Source of the DNA: a virus
IMG/VR virus record: IMGVR_UViG_3300021197_001481
Coordinates: 1 to 64,000 of that record
Strand: one strand, 5' to 3'
DNA: 64,000 nt
Shown here one piece after another: positions 53,771 to 61,607 of the stretch. The notes under the pieces were generated by a model. It did not search any database. It was not told the origin of the DNA and saw nothing but the letters and a program-made list of their open reading frames with translations. The stretch's first letter is position 1. Every line of letters begins with the position of its first letter. The position numbers were made by a program, and so were the translations under genes.

Positions 53771-55231
53771 ATGGAAAAGCAATTTGTTACCGAACAACTC
53801 AGAACTAAGTGGGCACCTGTCCTCGAACATGCCGACATGCCCGCAATTTCTGATGATTATAGAAAAAACGTCACTGCCATTCTCTTAGAGAACCAAGAGC
53901 AGTATCTCAAGGAAGCAGCACCCGCCAACTTTGGTTCGGGTCTTGCCGGTGGAGCAAACACCAACGGTGCTTTCAGTTCCGTCGCTGGTTTTGATCCAGT
54001 GCTTATCTCGCTCGTTCGTCGTGCGATGCCAAACCTAATGGCATATGATGTCTGTGGTGTTCAACCCATGAACGCTCCCACAGGACTCATCTTTGCCATG
54101 AAGGCAAACTACAAGCAGCAAGGTGGCGGTGAAGCACTCTTTAGCGAGGCAGCAACCGCTTTCTCTGCTACTGGCACTTCCTCGACGGCATCTGGGTCCA
54201 CCGCTCCCGGTGGTGTTGGCGACGATCCTCTACTCGTCTTCGAGGTCGGTCAGTCAAACCAAGAGACCAAGTATAACGGATTCGATGGTATGTCCACCGA
54301 TCAAGGTGAACGACTCGGTGGTGGCGGTGGTGATGATAACTTCAGTGAAATGGCATTCGTCATTGATCGTCAGTCCGTTACTGCTAAGACTCGTGCCCTC
54401 AAGGCAGAGTACACCACTGAACTCGCTCAGGATCTCAAGGCAGTTCACGGTCTTGATGCCGAAACTGAACTCGCAAACATTCTCAGCACTGAAATTCTTG
54501 CTGAAATCAACCGCGAAGTCATTCGTACCATCTACACCGGTGCTAAACTCGGCGCACAGCAACCAGACCTTCTCCACAAGGGTGCAGGTAATACTGCTCA
54601 GGCGATTGCTGCTGGTGCTTCTGCTGGTCTTAGTGGTCCGTATTCTAATGATGGTCTTCAAACACACGGTGGTATCTACGACCTTGAACTCGATTCAGAC
54701 GGTCGTTGGTCTGCGGAACGCTTCCGTGGTCTGGTCTACCAGATTGAACGCGAAGCAAACGCAATTGCTAAGGAAACTCGTCGCGGTAAGGGTAACATGC
54801 TTATCACTACCTCAGACATTGCTTCCGCACTAGCAATGAGTGGTTTCCTTAACTTGACTCCAACTCCAAATGTTCCCAATATGCCCGATGATACTGCGAA
54901 CACCTATGTTGGTACTCTCAACGGTAACATTAAGGTCTATGTTGACCCCTATGCTACCTCTGGTAAGGATTACTGCTGCGTAGGTTACAGAGGTACTTCA
55001 CCTTACGATGCTGGTATGTTCTACTGCCCATACGTTCCACTCCAGATGGTTCGTGCGGTTGGTGAGCAGTCCTTCCAACCCAAGATCGGATTCAAGACTC
55101 GTTACGGTCTTGTAAACAACCCGTTCGTTGGTGCATCTGATCCACATGCTTCTGGTGCGGTTCGTAGCAACCAATACTACAGAATCTTCCGTGTTGATCG
55201 ACTACACGGCGTATTCGGCACCAACGCCTGA
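53771..55231 (+). CDS. gp23: Major capsid protein gp23
   Basis: The frame extends to 53714, but ATG 53771 has AAGGAG ten bases upstream and gives the usual start (486 residues; T4: 521). N-terminal helix WAPVLEHADMPAISDDYRKNVTAILLENQEQYLKEAAP carries the likely gp21 cut after LKE48. Then VLISLVRRAMPNLMAYDVCGVQPMNAPTGLIFAMK, MAFVIDRQSVTAKTRALKAEYTTELAQDLKAVHGLDAE and GYRGTSPYDAGMFYCPYVPLQMVRAVG follow, the gp23 signatures. HK97-fold shell subunit. No gp24 vertex protein was seen in this window. A terminator closes the operon. Confidence 0.95.
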   Translation: MEKQFVTEQLRTKWAPVLEHADMPAISDDYRKNVTAILLENQEQYLKEAAPANFGSGLAGGANTNGAFSSVAGFDPVLISLVRRAMPNLMAYDVCGVQPMNAPTGLIFAMKANYKQQGGGEALFSEAATAFSATGTSSTASGSTAPGGVGDDPLLVFEVGQSNQETKYNGFDGMSTDQGERLGGGGGDDNFSEMAFVIDRQSVTAKTRALKAEYTTELAQDLKAVHGLDAETELANILSTEILAEINREVIRTIYTGAKLGAQQPDLLHKGAGNTAQAIAAGASAGLSGPYSNDGLQTHGGIYDLELDSDGRWSAERFRGLVYQIEREANAIAKETRRGKGNMLITTSDIASALAMSGFLNLTPTPNVPNMPDDTANTYVGTLNGNIKVYVDPYATSGKDYCCVGYRGTSPYDAGMFYCPYVPLQMVRAVGEQSFQPKIGFKTRYGLVNNPFVGASDPHASGAVRSNQYYRIFRVDRLHGVFGTNA

Positions 55232-55258
55232 TACTGATTCTTAGGTAAACTGAACGGA

Positions 55259-55292
55259 ACAGGGAGAGGGTAAAACCTCTCCCTGTTTCTTT
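55259..55292 (+). terminator. Intrinsic terminator after the major capsid gene
   Basis: ACAGGGAGAGG (55259-55269), loop GTAAAA, CCTCTCCCTGT (55276-55286), then TTCTTT. The stem has eleven pairs. It ends the long neck-capsid operon. Confidence 0.9.
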
Positions 55293-55293
55293 G

Positions 55294-55301
55294 CCTACAT
55301 A
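55294..55301 (+). promoter_or_regulatory. Candidate late promoter CCTACATA before the gp3-like gene
   Basis: The octamer lies just past the terminator and only five bases before the ATG at 55307, so a transcript starting about six bases downstream would be leaderless. It is identical to the gp13 and gp19 octamers. Confidence 0.45.
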
Positions 55302-55306
55302 CTTGT

Positions 55307-55897
55307 ATGGCAACACCTCCAAAAAGACAAAATCCATTTGAAGGCAGTAACTTTGTCGCTGGGATGACATCTGGTAGAGAAAGTGCAGCGAAAGAATCTG
55401 TGCTTGATCGTCAACCGTCGTCGCAGAACTATATCTACCCACCTTACTTTCAATTTATTATTTCTGCTCTACCGCAGATGACATATTTTACAACGAAAGC
55501 AGCACTTCCTGATTTTGGATATGATTCTGCTTTAGTTCAAGATAACCGATTTGCTCAGATTAAACATCCTGCCAGTAAAGTGGGATTTGCTAATCTTGAT
55601 ATATCTTTCTTGGTAGATGAGGATATGGGTAACTGGAGAGAAATCTCCGACTGGATCAAAAGGACCACTGTAGTTGACAATCACTTTGATATTGATCCAA
55701 ACAGTAAAGATCATTTCTGCGATGGTACTCTTATAATCACAAATAGTTCAATGCAACCAAATGTTGAAGTTACCTTTAGGAATATGTTTCCAATCTCGAT
55801 CACAGGTTTTCAATTCGATAGTAGCGTCACAGAACTGACTCCTTTTGAATCTACAGCGACTTTCGCCTACGACTACTACGAAGTCAAGAAAATCTGA
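55307..55897 (+). CDS. gp3: Tail completion protein gp3 (tail-tube fold)
   Basis: The 196-residue protein (T4 gp3: 176) has a tube-family layout: YPPYFQFIISALPQ, FTTKAALPDFGYD, VGFANLDISFLVDEDMGNWREISDWI, VEVTFRNMFPISITGFQFDSS and a C-terminal ATFAYDYYEV. In marine T4-like phages gp3 lies between gp23 and uvsY, as here. gp3 terminates the tube. There is no clear ribosome site before the ATG. Tube-family membership is firmer than the choice of gp3. Confidence 0.75.
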   Translation: MATPPKRQNPFEGSNFVAGMTSGRESAAKESVLDRQPSSQNYIYPPYFQFIISALPQMTYFTTKAALPDFGYDSALVQDNRFAQIKHPASKVGFANLDISFLVDEDMGNWREISDWIKRTTVVDNHFDIDPNSKDHFCDGTLIITNSSMQPNVEVTFRNMFPISITGFQFDSSVTELTPFESTATFAYDYYEVKKI

Positions 55898-55907
55898 TCT
55901 TTTCTCC

Positions 55908-55935
55908 TTGACTTGACCCAAATCCCTTGTACACT
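55908..55935 (+). promoter_or_regulatory. Sigma70-type promoter for uvsY
   Basis: TTGACT (55908-55913), a 16-base spacer and TACACT (55930-55935) with TG directly before the -10 box, 48 bases before the uvsY ATG. Confidence 0.55.
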
Positions 55936-55983
55936 CTGAGTGTCAACGAAGGAAAAGGGAAGAAGTATTAGGACTTTAATATT

Positions 55984-56418
55984 ATGAACTTTGATAAAAT
56001 AAAGCAAATGGTTTTGCAGGATTGCGAAATCGACGAGACTCAACTGGACGCAGAATCGCTGCGACTCCCCCAGTTACATAACAAATATCTGAATATCTAC
56101 TTGGACACGAAACTCATTCTAGAGAGAAAACAGAATGAATTCAATAAGTTACGTCGTTTAAAGTGGGAATATTATACAGGAAAAATGGATGCTGAGGTTC
56201 TCGAACATATGGGTTGGGAACCATTTGATCTAAAAATCCTCAAACAAGATATTGCAATTTATATGGATGGTGACGATGACCTGATTACCCTACAGGAACA
56301 GGTTCGTTATTATAAAGAGATATGTGCGTACCTAGATGCTACCGTCAAGGAAGTCACATATAGACATAATAAGATTCGTAATGCCATCGACTGGAAAAAA
56401 TTCTTAGGAGGACAGTAA
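55984..56418 (+). CDS. uvsY: Recombination mediator UvsY
   Basis: The 144-residue protein (T4: 137) is helical and matches UvsY: LPQLHNKYLNIYLDTKLILERKQNEFNKLRRLKWEYYTGKMD and LLKQDIAIYMDGDDDLITLQEQVRYYKEICAYLDATVKEVTYRHNKIRNAIDWKKF in order. UvsY loads the UvsX recombinase on gp32-coated ssDNA. It is the first gene of a recombination operon with its own promoter and overlaps the next gene by one base. Confidence 0.93.
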   Translation: MNFDKIKQMVLQDCEIDETQLDAESLRLPQLHNKYLNIYLDTKLILERKQNEFNKLRRLKWEYYTGKMDAEVLEHMGWEPFDLKILKQDIAIYMDGDDDLITLQEQVRYYKEICAYLDATVKEVTYRHNKIRNAIDWKKFLGGQ

Positions 56419-56921
56419 TGTCATTTTATGATAATGATGAATTTGATTTTATCCAAATACTTGAGGATAATTTTTCTACTATAAAAGAAGAATTTCAAAA
56501 CATCCCCAGTGATGAATTTAAAGAGTGGCACGAACATTCTCTCTACTCCGGTAATCAATGGAGTGTTTTTGGATTTTTATTTGAAGAACAATGGATGAAT
56601 AGGGCATGGTGTCCAAATACATTCGATATTCTTAAAGGAATAAAAAACATAACAATCGCTGGGTTTTCAAACCTAGACCCCGGAACACATATTCGCCCAC
56701 ACACAGGTTACACCACTGAAGTTTTACGTTGTCATATGGGAATTATTGTTCCGGAGGGGGATTGCTGTCTACAAGTTAAAAATGAAACAAAAAAATGGGA
56801 AGAAGGAAAGTGTTTTGTTTTTGATGATACAGTAGAACACTCTGCTTGGAATAATACCGAGAGTAATAGAGTGGTTTTACTCATAGATTTCTTGAGACCA
56901 GAAAAGTTTCCAAAATGGTAA
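56418..56921 (+). CDS. Aspartyl/asparaginyl beta-hydroxylase-like 2OG-Fe(II) oxygenase
   Basis: The 167-residue protein matches the AspH family: SNLDPGTHIRPHTGYTTEVLRCHMGIIVPEGDCCLQV, then WEEGKCFVFDDTVEHSAWNNTESNRVVLLIDFLRP. H106 (RCHMG) and H141 (EHSAWN) fit the two iron-binding His of the family and R151 (NRVVLL) the 2-oxoglutarate-binding Arg; H95 in the HTG stretch is also conserved. The substrate is unknown; hydroxylation of an Asp or Asn in a virion or host protein is possible. It lies between uvsY and the riboflavin-kinase-like gene. Confidence 0.85.
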   Translation: MSFYDNDEFDFIQILEDNFSTIKEEFQNIPSDEFKEWHEHSLYSGNQWSVFGFLFEEQWMNRAWCPNTFDILKGIKNITIAGFSNLDPGTHIRPHTGYTTEVLRCHMGIIVPEGDCCLQVKNETKKWEEGKCFVFDDTVEHSAWNNTESNRVVLLIDFLRPEKFPKW

Positions 56922-57235
56922 TTAAAGGAAAAGTTGTTAAGGGTAAGGGGTTAGCGAGAACTCTCGGATTCCCCACTGTCAACATAACAAATGATTTAAA
57001 CGTCCAGTCAAATGTATATTTTATAAACCACAAAGTTCATGGCATAGGATCTGCAATTGTTATGAAAGATTATTGTGAAATTCATTTCATAGAATCACCC
57101 TCGAATATTGAATCATACATTGAATGTGATGTTGATAGAGTATTGTTTGATGAGGATGACCCTCCAAGGGAAGGATTACTTTCTAGAGTATTATTTGATG
57201 GGATTATGAATGAGCGAAAACGCCAAACACTATAA
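56915..57235 (+). CDS. Riboflavin-kinase-like small protein
   Basis: The first 23 residues (VIKGKVVKGKGLARTLGFPTVN) read like the start of flavokinase domains (GxVxxGxGxGRxLGFPTxN), with T21 and N23 of the PTxN magnesium and ATP site. Downstream, IESYIECDVDRVLF fits the catalytic Glu strand (E66) and PREGLLSRVLFDGIM the R-x-E-x-x-F helix region. At 106 residues it is shorter than most flavokinases (about 120-150) and could be inactive or use a different substrate. It overlaps the hydroxylase gene by seven bases, sits in a recombination operon, and is not among T4 genes known to me. Confidence 0.62.
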   Translation: MVIKGKVVKGKGLARTLGFPTVNITNDLNVQSNVYFINHKVHGIGSAIVMKDYCEIHFIESPSNIESYIECDVDRVLFDEDDPPREGLLSRVLFDGIMNERKRQTL

Positions 57236-57638
57236 GTGGACAGAATCAGTTAAGAACGATAGAGTTTATCACGAAGCAGATATGGGTGAGGGTAAAACTT
57301 TATTGATTACATACTCCAAAAAAGAAGGAGGTAACAGTCATATGTCCTTTGATATCAATGGGGATAAAAATTTCATGTCTGGTCTTAATAATTTCTATAT
57401 GCTGTACGAAACACTATTCCAGTCATATTTTTCTTATCTTAAAAAATATCAACCAACAAAAACGGAGATGTATTTAGATCTCCGTAGTGAATTTGGTAGA
57501 AAAGCAGCACCAATCTACGAACGTCTTCTGAAAAGAAAATGGAACCAAAAGGCAGAGGAGATAGGATACACATTTGTTGGTGTTGAAATAGATGACGTAG
57601 ATGATATGACTTTTACATGGATAAAAGATAATCCCTAA
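57210..57638 (+). CDS. Hypothetical protein upstream of uvsW
   Basis: The 142-residue protein overlaps the previous gene by 26 bases. It has HYKWTESVKNDRVYHEADMGEGKTLLITYSK, LNNFYMLYETLFQSYFSYLKKYQPTKTEMYLDLRSEFGRKAAPIYERLLKRKW, and an acidic end. No family recognised. Gene order puts it in the recombination operon. Confidence 0.6.
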   Translation: MSENAKHYKWTESVKNDRVYHEADMGEGKTLLITYSKKEGGNSHMSFDINGDKNFMSGLNNFYMLYETLFQSYFSYLKKYQPTKTEMYLDLRSEFGRKAAPIYERLLKRKWNQKAEEIGYTFVGVEIDDVDDMTFTWIKDNP

Positions 57639-57641
57639 ATA
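57634..57641 (+). promoter_or_regulatory. Candidate late promoter CCTAAATA before uvsW
   Basis: The octamer overlaps the stop of the previous gene and ends five bases before the uvsW ATG. CTAAATA is the form reported for late promoters of T4-like cyanophages. In T4, uvsW is expressed from a late promoter, so this placement fits, though a transcript from here would be nearly leaderless. Confidence 0.4.
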
Positions 57642-57646
57642 AAGGG

Positions 57647-59155
57647 ATGAGTGACCTTTTAATAGAGAATGTTGATACGGTAAATGTTAGGGTTCGCTGT
57701 GAACGTAGTATCGCAAAAGAACTCTCTGATTACTTTACATTCAAAGTCCCCGGTCACGCCTATATGCCTGCGTACAGAAAACGCATATGGGATGGACAAA
57801 TCAAACTCTACAACATGTTCTCTCAACAGATCTACGCAGGTCTTGAGAAGTATGTCCATCGCTTTGCAACTGAGCGTGGATACAAAGTAGAAGCAGAACC
57901 AAGAAAATCGCATTCATTCACCACAGACAGTGTTCGATCCTATATGGAAGATCATTTAACACTGTCTATTGGTGACAAACCTATCCAACCCCATGAACAT
58001 CAGGTGAACGCCGTCACGCACGCTCTGAGGGACGACAGGGCGTTGCTAGTGTCTCCCACTGGTTCGGGTAAGAGTCTAATCATTTACGCTCTTATGCGTT
58101 ACCATTTGGATAAAATAGAAAATAACAGAAAGATCTTGATCATCGTTCCGACCACAAGTCTGGTTTCGCAGTTGTACTCCGACTTCTCGGACTACTCCAA
58201 GATCTCATCGTGGCATGTGGATCAGAATTGTCACAAAGTTATGGCGGGTGTTCCTAAAGATGATATCAAACGAAGGGTAATTATCTCAACATGGCAGAGT
58301 ATCCATAAACAACCAAAGGAATACTTCGATAAGTTTGCAGCAGTATTTGGTGATGAGTGTCACCTCTTCAAAGCAAAGTCTTTGACTGGTATAATGACTA
58401 AACTAGAGGACTGTCCAGTCCGTATAGGAACTACTGGTACGTTGGATGGTTCTCTCACACATAAACTGGTAATTGAAGGGTTATTTGGTCCTGTACATCA
58501 GGTCACAAAAACAAAAACGCTGATGGAAAGAAAACTCTTGTCAGAGTTGAAGATAGATGGTATACTGTTAAGACATAGCGAAAGAGTTCGCAATGAGATG
58601 AAGCGAAGCACATATCAAGATGAAATTGACTTCATCGTGCAGAACCAAGAACGGAACAAGTTTATCTGTGATCTTTCCTCGAACCTAAAGGGTAATACTC
58701 TCGTATTATTTCAGTTTGTTGAGAAGCATGGTAAACAACTGTACGAAATGATGGAAGCAAAGAATCCAGATAAGAGAGTCTTCTTTATACACGGCAAAGT
58801 AGAAGCAGATCTACGAGAAGAAGTCAGACGTATTGCCGAAAAAGTAGAGGATGCTATCATTATAGCATCATATGGTACATTTAGTACCGGTGTGTCCATC
58901 AAAAGACTACATAATATTGTGTTCGCTTCACCATCGAAGAGTAGAATTCGTGTGTTGCAGAGCATCGGTCGTCAGTTAAGAAAGTCGGAGCATAAAGATG
59001 TCGCAAAACTCTATGACCTTGCAGATGACCTATCTTGGAAAAAACACAAGAATCACACCCTTCGCCACTTTGAAGATCGACTTAAGATCTACGAAGGCGA
59101 GGGTTTTGAACACAAAATAATCAGAATCAATCTGAAGGAGGATTCACATGTCTAA
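57647..59155 (+). CDS. uvsW: DNA/RNA helicase UvsW
   Basis: The 502-residue protein has the N-terminal UvsW domain (FTFKVPGHAYMPAYRKRIWDGQIKLYN), Walker A SPTGSGKS (136-143), GDECH box, GTTGTLDGS motif III, and C-terminal helicase motifs LVLFQFVEKHG, ASYGTFSTGVSIKRLHNIVFASPSKS and QSIGRQLRKS. UvsW branch-migrates junctions and unwinds R-loops, switching T4 from origin to recombination-dependent replication. Overlap with the Sm-like gene is eight bases. Confidence 0.95.
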   Translation: MSDLLIENVDTVNVRVRCERSIAKELSDYFTFKVPGHAYMPAYRKRIWDGQIKLYNMFSQQIYAGLEKYVHRFATERGYKVEAEPRKSHSFTTDSVRSYMEDHLTLSIGDKPIQPHEHQVNAVTHALRDDRALLVSPTGSGKSLIIYALMRYHLDKIENNRKILIIVPTTSLVSQLYSDFSDYSKISSWHVDQNCHKVMAGVPKDDIKRRVIISTWQSIHKQPKEYFDKFAAVFGDECHLFKAKSLTGIMTKLEDCPVRIGTTGTLDGSLTHKLVIEGLFGPVHQVTKTKTLMERKLLSELKIDGILLRHSERVRNEMKRSTYQDEIDFIVQNQERNKFICDLSSNLKGNTLVLFQFVEKHGKQLYEMMEAKNPDKRVFFIHGKVEADLREEVRRIAEKVEDAIIIASYGTFSTGVSIKRLHNIVFASPSKSRIRVLQSIGRQLRKSEHKDVAKLYDLADDLSWKKHKNHTLRHFEDRLKIYEGEGFEHKIIRINLKEDSHV

Positions 59156-59717
59156 TAATTACAAAGTCCTTAAGTTACGAAGTGGCGATAGTATTGTCGC
59201 AGAAATTATTGAGAACTCAAAATCTCATATTCGTGTTAGTAGACCAATGGAAATTAAGTATATGCATTTTATTGATGCAATTGGTCGTAAACATGAAACC
59301 CTGATCCTTGTAGATTGGTTAAAATCAACAACAGTAAATACAGTTAAATTAGAAAAAAACTTCACTCTCGGAATATTTACTCCGAGTCCTGATGTTATTG
59401 AATCATATAATCAACAAAAAGAATTAGAGGATCATGGTGGGAAGATTCCATCAAGAAAATCTTTTGGTTTATTTAATAAACAAAACCAAGAAGGATTAGA
59501 AAGTTTAATAAACAAAATGGAAGAAGAGTTTAAAAACATAGACATGGATCGATTAGAAGAAATGATTCAGGATCAAGTTGATGAGGGTGCAGAGGAGTTA
59601 ATAGAAGAGATTATGAATAATAATCAACAAGAGAGAATGATTGATGAGACATCTGATCCTAACTTCGGTACTAGTTATTGTGACTGGTCACCAAACATAG
59701 AAGATTATCTTTCTTAA
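59148..59717 (+). CDS. Sm/Lsm-like fold protein
   Basis: The 189-residue protein starts VLKLRSGDSIVAEIIENSKSHIRVSRPMEIKYMHF, reading like the Sm1 part of an Lsm fold (K-L-x-S-G-D-x-I-x-A-E-I), followed by strands and a VDWLKSTTVNTVKLE segment. Small proteins of this kind recur near recombination and head genes in marine T4-like phages. The C-terminal half is a separate acidic helical tail (MEEEFKNIDMDRLEEMI). An RNA-binding role is possible but the RNA site is not evident. Confidence 0.6.
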   Translation: MSNNYKVLKLRSGDSIVAEIIENSKSHIRVSRPMEIKYMHFIDAIGRKHETLILVDWLKSTTVNTVKLEKNFTLGIFTPSPDVIESYNQQKELEDHGGKIPSRKSFGLFNKQNQEGLESLINKMEEEFKNIDMDRLEEMIQDQVDEGAEELIEEIMNNNQQERMIDETSDPNFGTSYCDWSPNIEDYLS

Positions 59718-59721
59718 TTAC

Positions 59722-59750
59722 TTTACAAACACTAATGTGTATGGTATACT
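59722..59750 (+). promoter_or_regulatory. Sigma70-type promoter for gp55
   Basis: TTTACA (59722-59727), a 17-base spacer and TATACT (59745-59750) preceded by TGG (extended -10), 23 bases before the gp55 ATG. Expression from host-type promoter before the late phase suits a late sigma factor. Confidence 0.7.
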
Positions 59751-59773
59751 TACAGTAAATAAGGTGTAACCCG

Positions 59774-60328
59774 ATGAGCGATAAAGATAGTCACTATGTT
59801 GATAACCAAAAATTCCTAGAAGCAATGACCGAGTGGAAAGAGCAGATTAAAGTTGCTGAAGAAACCGGTGAAGGTAAACCACCTGTGTCTGAATACATTG
59901 GTGAGTGTTTTCTTTTGATTGCTGAAAGATTATCAATGCGAGCAAATTTTATTAACTACCCATTCCGTGAGGAAATGGTAGGAGATGCAATTGAAAACTG
60001 TCTTATGTATGCAAGCAATTTTGATCCTGCAAAATCAAAGAATCCGTTTTCGTATTTTACTCAAATCATCTATTATGCCTTTCTTCGACGGATCCAAAAA
60101 GAGAAAAAGCAAAGTTATATTAAATATAGAATTATTGAGTCTGCCGATCATATGGGAGACATTGCTAGAATTCTTGATCCAGAAAAAACTACAGGTAATC
60201 CATACGCAGAATTTTTCAAACTGACAACAAAGGACATAGACAACTTTACTCCTAAAAAGAAGAAGAAGAAGTCCTCTACCAAAAAGAAAAAGACTGATGG
60301 AGATGATAAATGCGAATCGCTATTTTAA
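59774..60328 (+). CDS. gp55: Late-transcription sigma factor gp55
   Basis: The 184-residue protein (T4: 185) has the gp55 core: EYIGECFLLIAERLSMRANFINYPFREEMVGDAIENCLMYASNFDPAKSKNPFSYFTQIIYYAFLRRIQKEKKQ. This is a sigma region 2 that reads the single late -10-like octamer. The C-terminus is Lys-rich and ends DDKCESLF, where T4 gp55 holds its sliding-clamp-binding end. It acts with gp33. The 3' end overlaps gp47 by 19 bases. Confidence 0.93.
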   Translation: MSDKDSHYVDNQKFLEAMTEWKEQIKVAEETGEGKPPVSEYIGECFLLIAERLSMRANFINYPFREEMVGDAIENCLMYASNFDPAKSKNPFSYFTQIIYYAFLRRIQKEKKQSYIKYRIIESADHMGDIARILDPEKTTGNPYAEFFKLTTKDIDNFTPKKKKKKSSTKKKKTDGDDKCESLF

Positions 60329-61359
60329 CTGATACCCACTTTGGTGCGAGAAATGACTCGCAGCAATTCTTAGATTATTTTCTTGGTTTCATTGAGAACC
60401 AGTTTCTACCAGAGTGTGAGAAACAAAACATAGACACCGTGTTGCACTTGGGAGATCTTATGGATCGCCGCAAGTTTGTCAATTTCAATACACTTAATCA
60501 AGTTCGTGAGAGGTTCATCGAGAAACTCGAAGAACGAAATATTAAGATGTATTGTCTTATCGGTAACCACGACACCTATTATAAAAATACAAACGAGGTC
60601 AATTCATTAACAGAATTGTTTGGTAAGAGATACGAATGTTTTATTCCTATTGATCAACCCACAGACATCTGCCTCGGCGGAAAAATGTTTGGTATGGTTC
60701 CGTGGATAAACAAAGAGAATAAAGAACAGTGTGACCATTTCTTAAAAAATAGTAAAGCAGATATCGTGTGTGGTCACTTTGAACTATCTGGTTATGAAGT
60801 TCTTCGGGGTGTTAAGTTTGATGGTGGTATGAGTGATAATCTTCTTCGTCGGTTTGACGAAGTGTGGTCTGGTCACTTTCACATGAGGCACAGTAAAAAT
60901 AATGTTCGATATCTAGGAACACCCTATCAGATCACATTCTCGGATCTCCACGAACAAAAAGGATTTTATGTCTATGACACAGAGTCTGGAGACTTAGACC
61001 ACATTGAGAACGATGAGAGAATGTTCCTACATATTGATTACACAGATGAAACTAATATTGATGACTTGTCTGAATATGAAAACAAGTATTTGAAATTGTT
61101 TGTGCGTGAAAGAAAAAGTCAAAGTAAATTTGATACCTTTGTTGATAACCTTTATGATGCAAAAGTAGGTAGTCTGACTATCATCGAGAATGATGATTCC
61201 TCTGTTATAGAAGATACAGAAGTAGCAGACATGTCACTGGACACGTTGTCCTTGATTTACAAAGAAGCAGAAGATTTCTATGAAACTATAGAAGGAATTA
61301 ATGTTTCTAGATTAAAGAGACTCATAGAAGAAATTTACATGGAGGCATTATCCCAATGA
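60310..61359 (+). CDS. gp47: Recombination endonuclease subunit gp47 (Mre11 family)
   Basis: The 349-residue protein (T4: 339) has the calcineurin-type phosphoesterase motifs in order: DTHFG (8-12), LGDLMDRR, IGNHD, and GHFEL and SGHFH. It forms the Mre11-Rad50-like nuclease with gp46 that resects DNA ends. Its stop overlaps the start of the small Cys-rich gene (ATGA). Confidence 0.95.
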   Translation: MRIAILTDTHFGARNDSQQFLDYFLGFIENQFLPECEKQNIDTVLHLGDLMDRRKFVNFNTLNQVRERFIEKLEERNIKMYCLIGNHDTYYKNTNEVNSLTELFGKRYECFIPIDQPTDICLGGKMFGMVPWINKENKEQCDHFLKNSKADIVCGHFELSGYEVLRGVKFDGGMSDNLLRRFDEVWSGHFHMRHSKNNVRYLGTPYQITFSDLHEQKGFYVYDTESGDLDHIENDERMFLHIDYTDETNIDDLSEYENKYLKLFVRERKSQSKFDTFVDNLYDAKVGSLTIIENDDSSVIEDTEVADMSLDTLSLIYKEAEDFYETIEGINVSRLKRLIEEIYMEALSQ

Positions 61360-61607
61360 GCGAATCAGAAGGTTTAGGAGACACAGTAGAAAAAATTATC
61401 ACCACTGTTGGTAATGTTACCAAGATAGAATGGATCAGGAAAAAGAAGGGGTGTGATGGTTGCCGTAAACGAAAAGAGGCACTTAATAATGCATTCCCAT
61501 ATAAGAAATCAGAAACTACGTCAAAATCAGAAGAAGAACCCTGTACCGATTGTGAAAAAAAGAAAAAGAAAAAGGGTGGATGTAGTTCCTGTGGAAAGAA
61601 TAAATGA
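61356..61607 (+). CDS. Small Cys-rich protein between gp47 and gp46
   Basis: The 83-residue protein opens EGLGDTVEKIITTVGNVTKIEW, then KKGCDGCRKRKEALNNAFPY, a pattern (GLGDTVEKI ... CxxCxxRKxxLNxxFPY) that recurs in small phage proteins of marine and Bacteroidetes phages. A second set PCTDCEKKKKKKGGCSSCG gives eight Cys-type ligands in total, probably one or two zinc sites. It is inserted between the two nuclease subunits with four-base overlaps on both sides. Confidence 0.7.
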   Translation: MSESEGLGDTVEKIITTVGNVTKIEWIRKKKGCDGCRKRKEALNNAFPYKKSETTSKSEEEPCTDCEKKKKKKGGCSSCGKNK

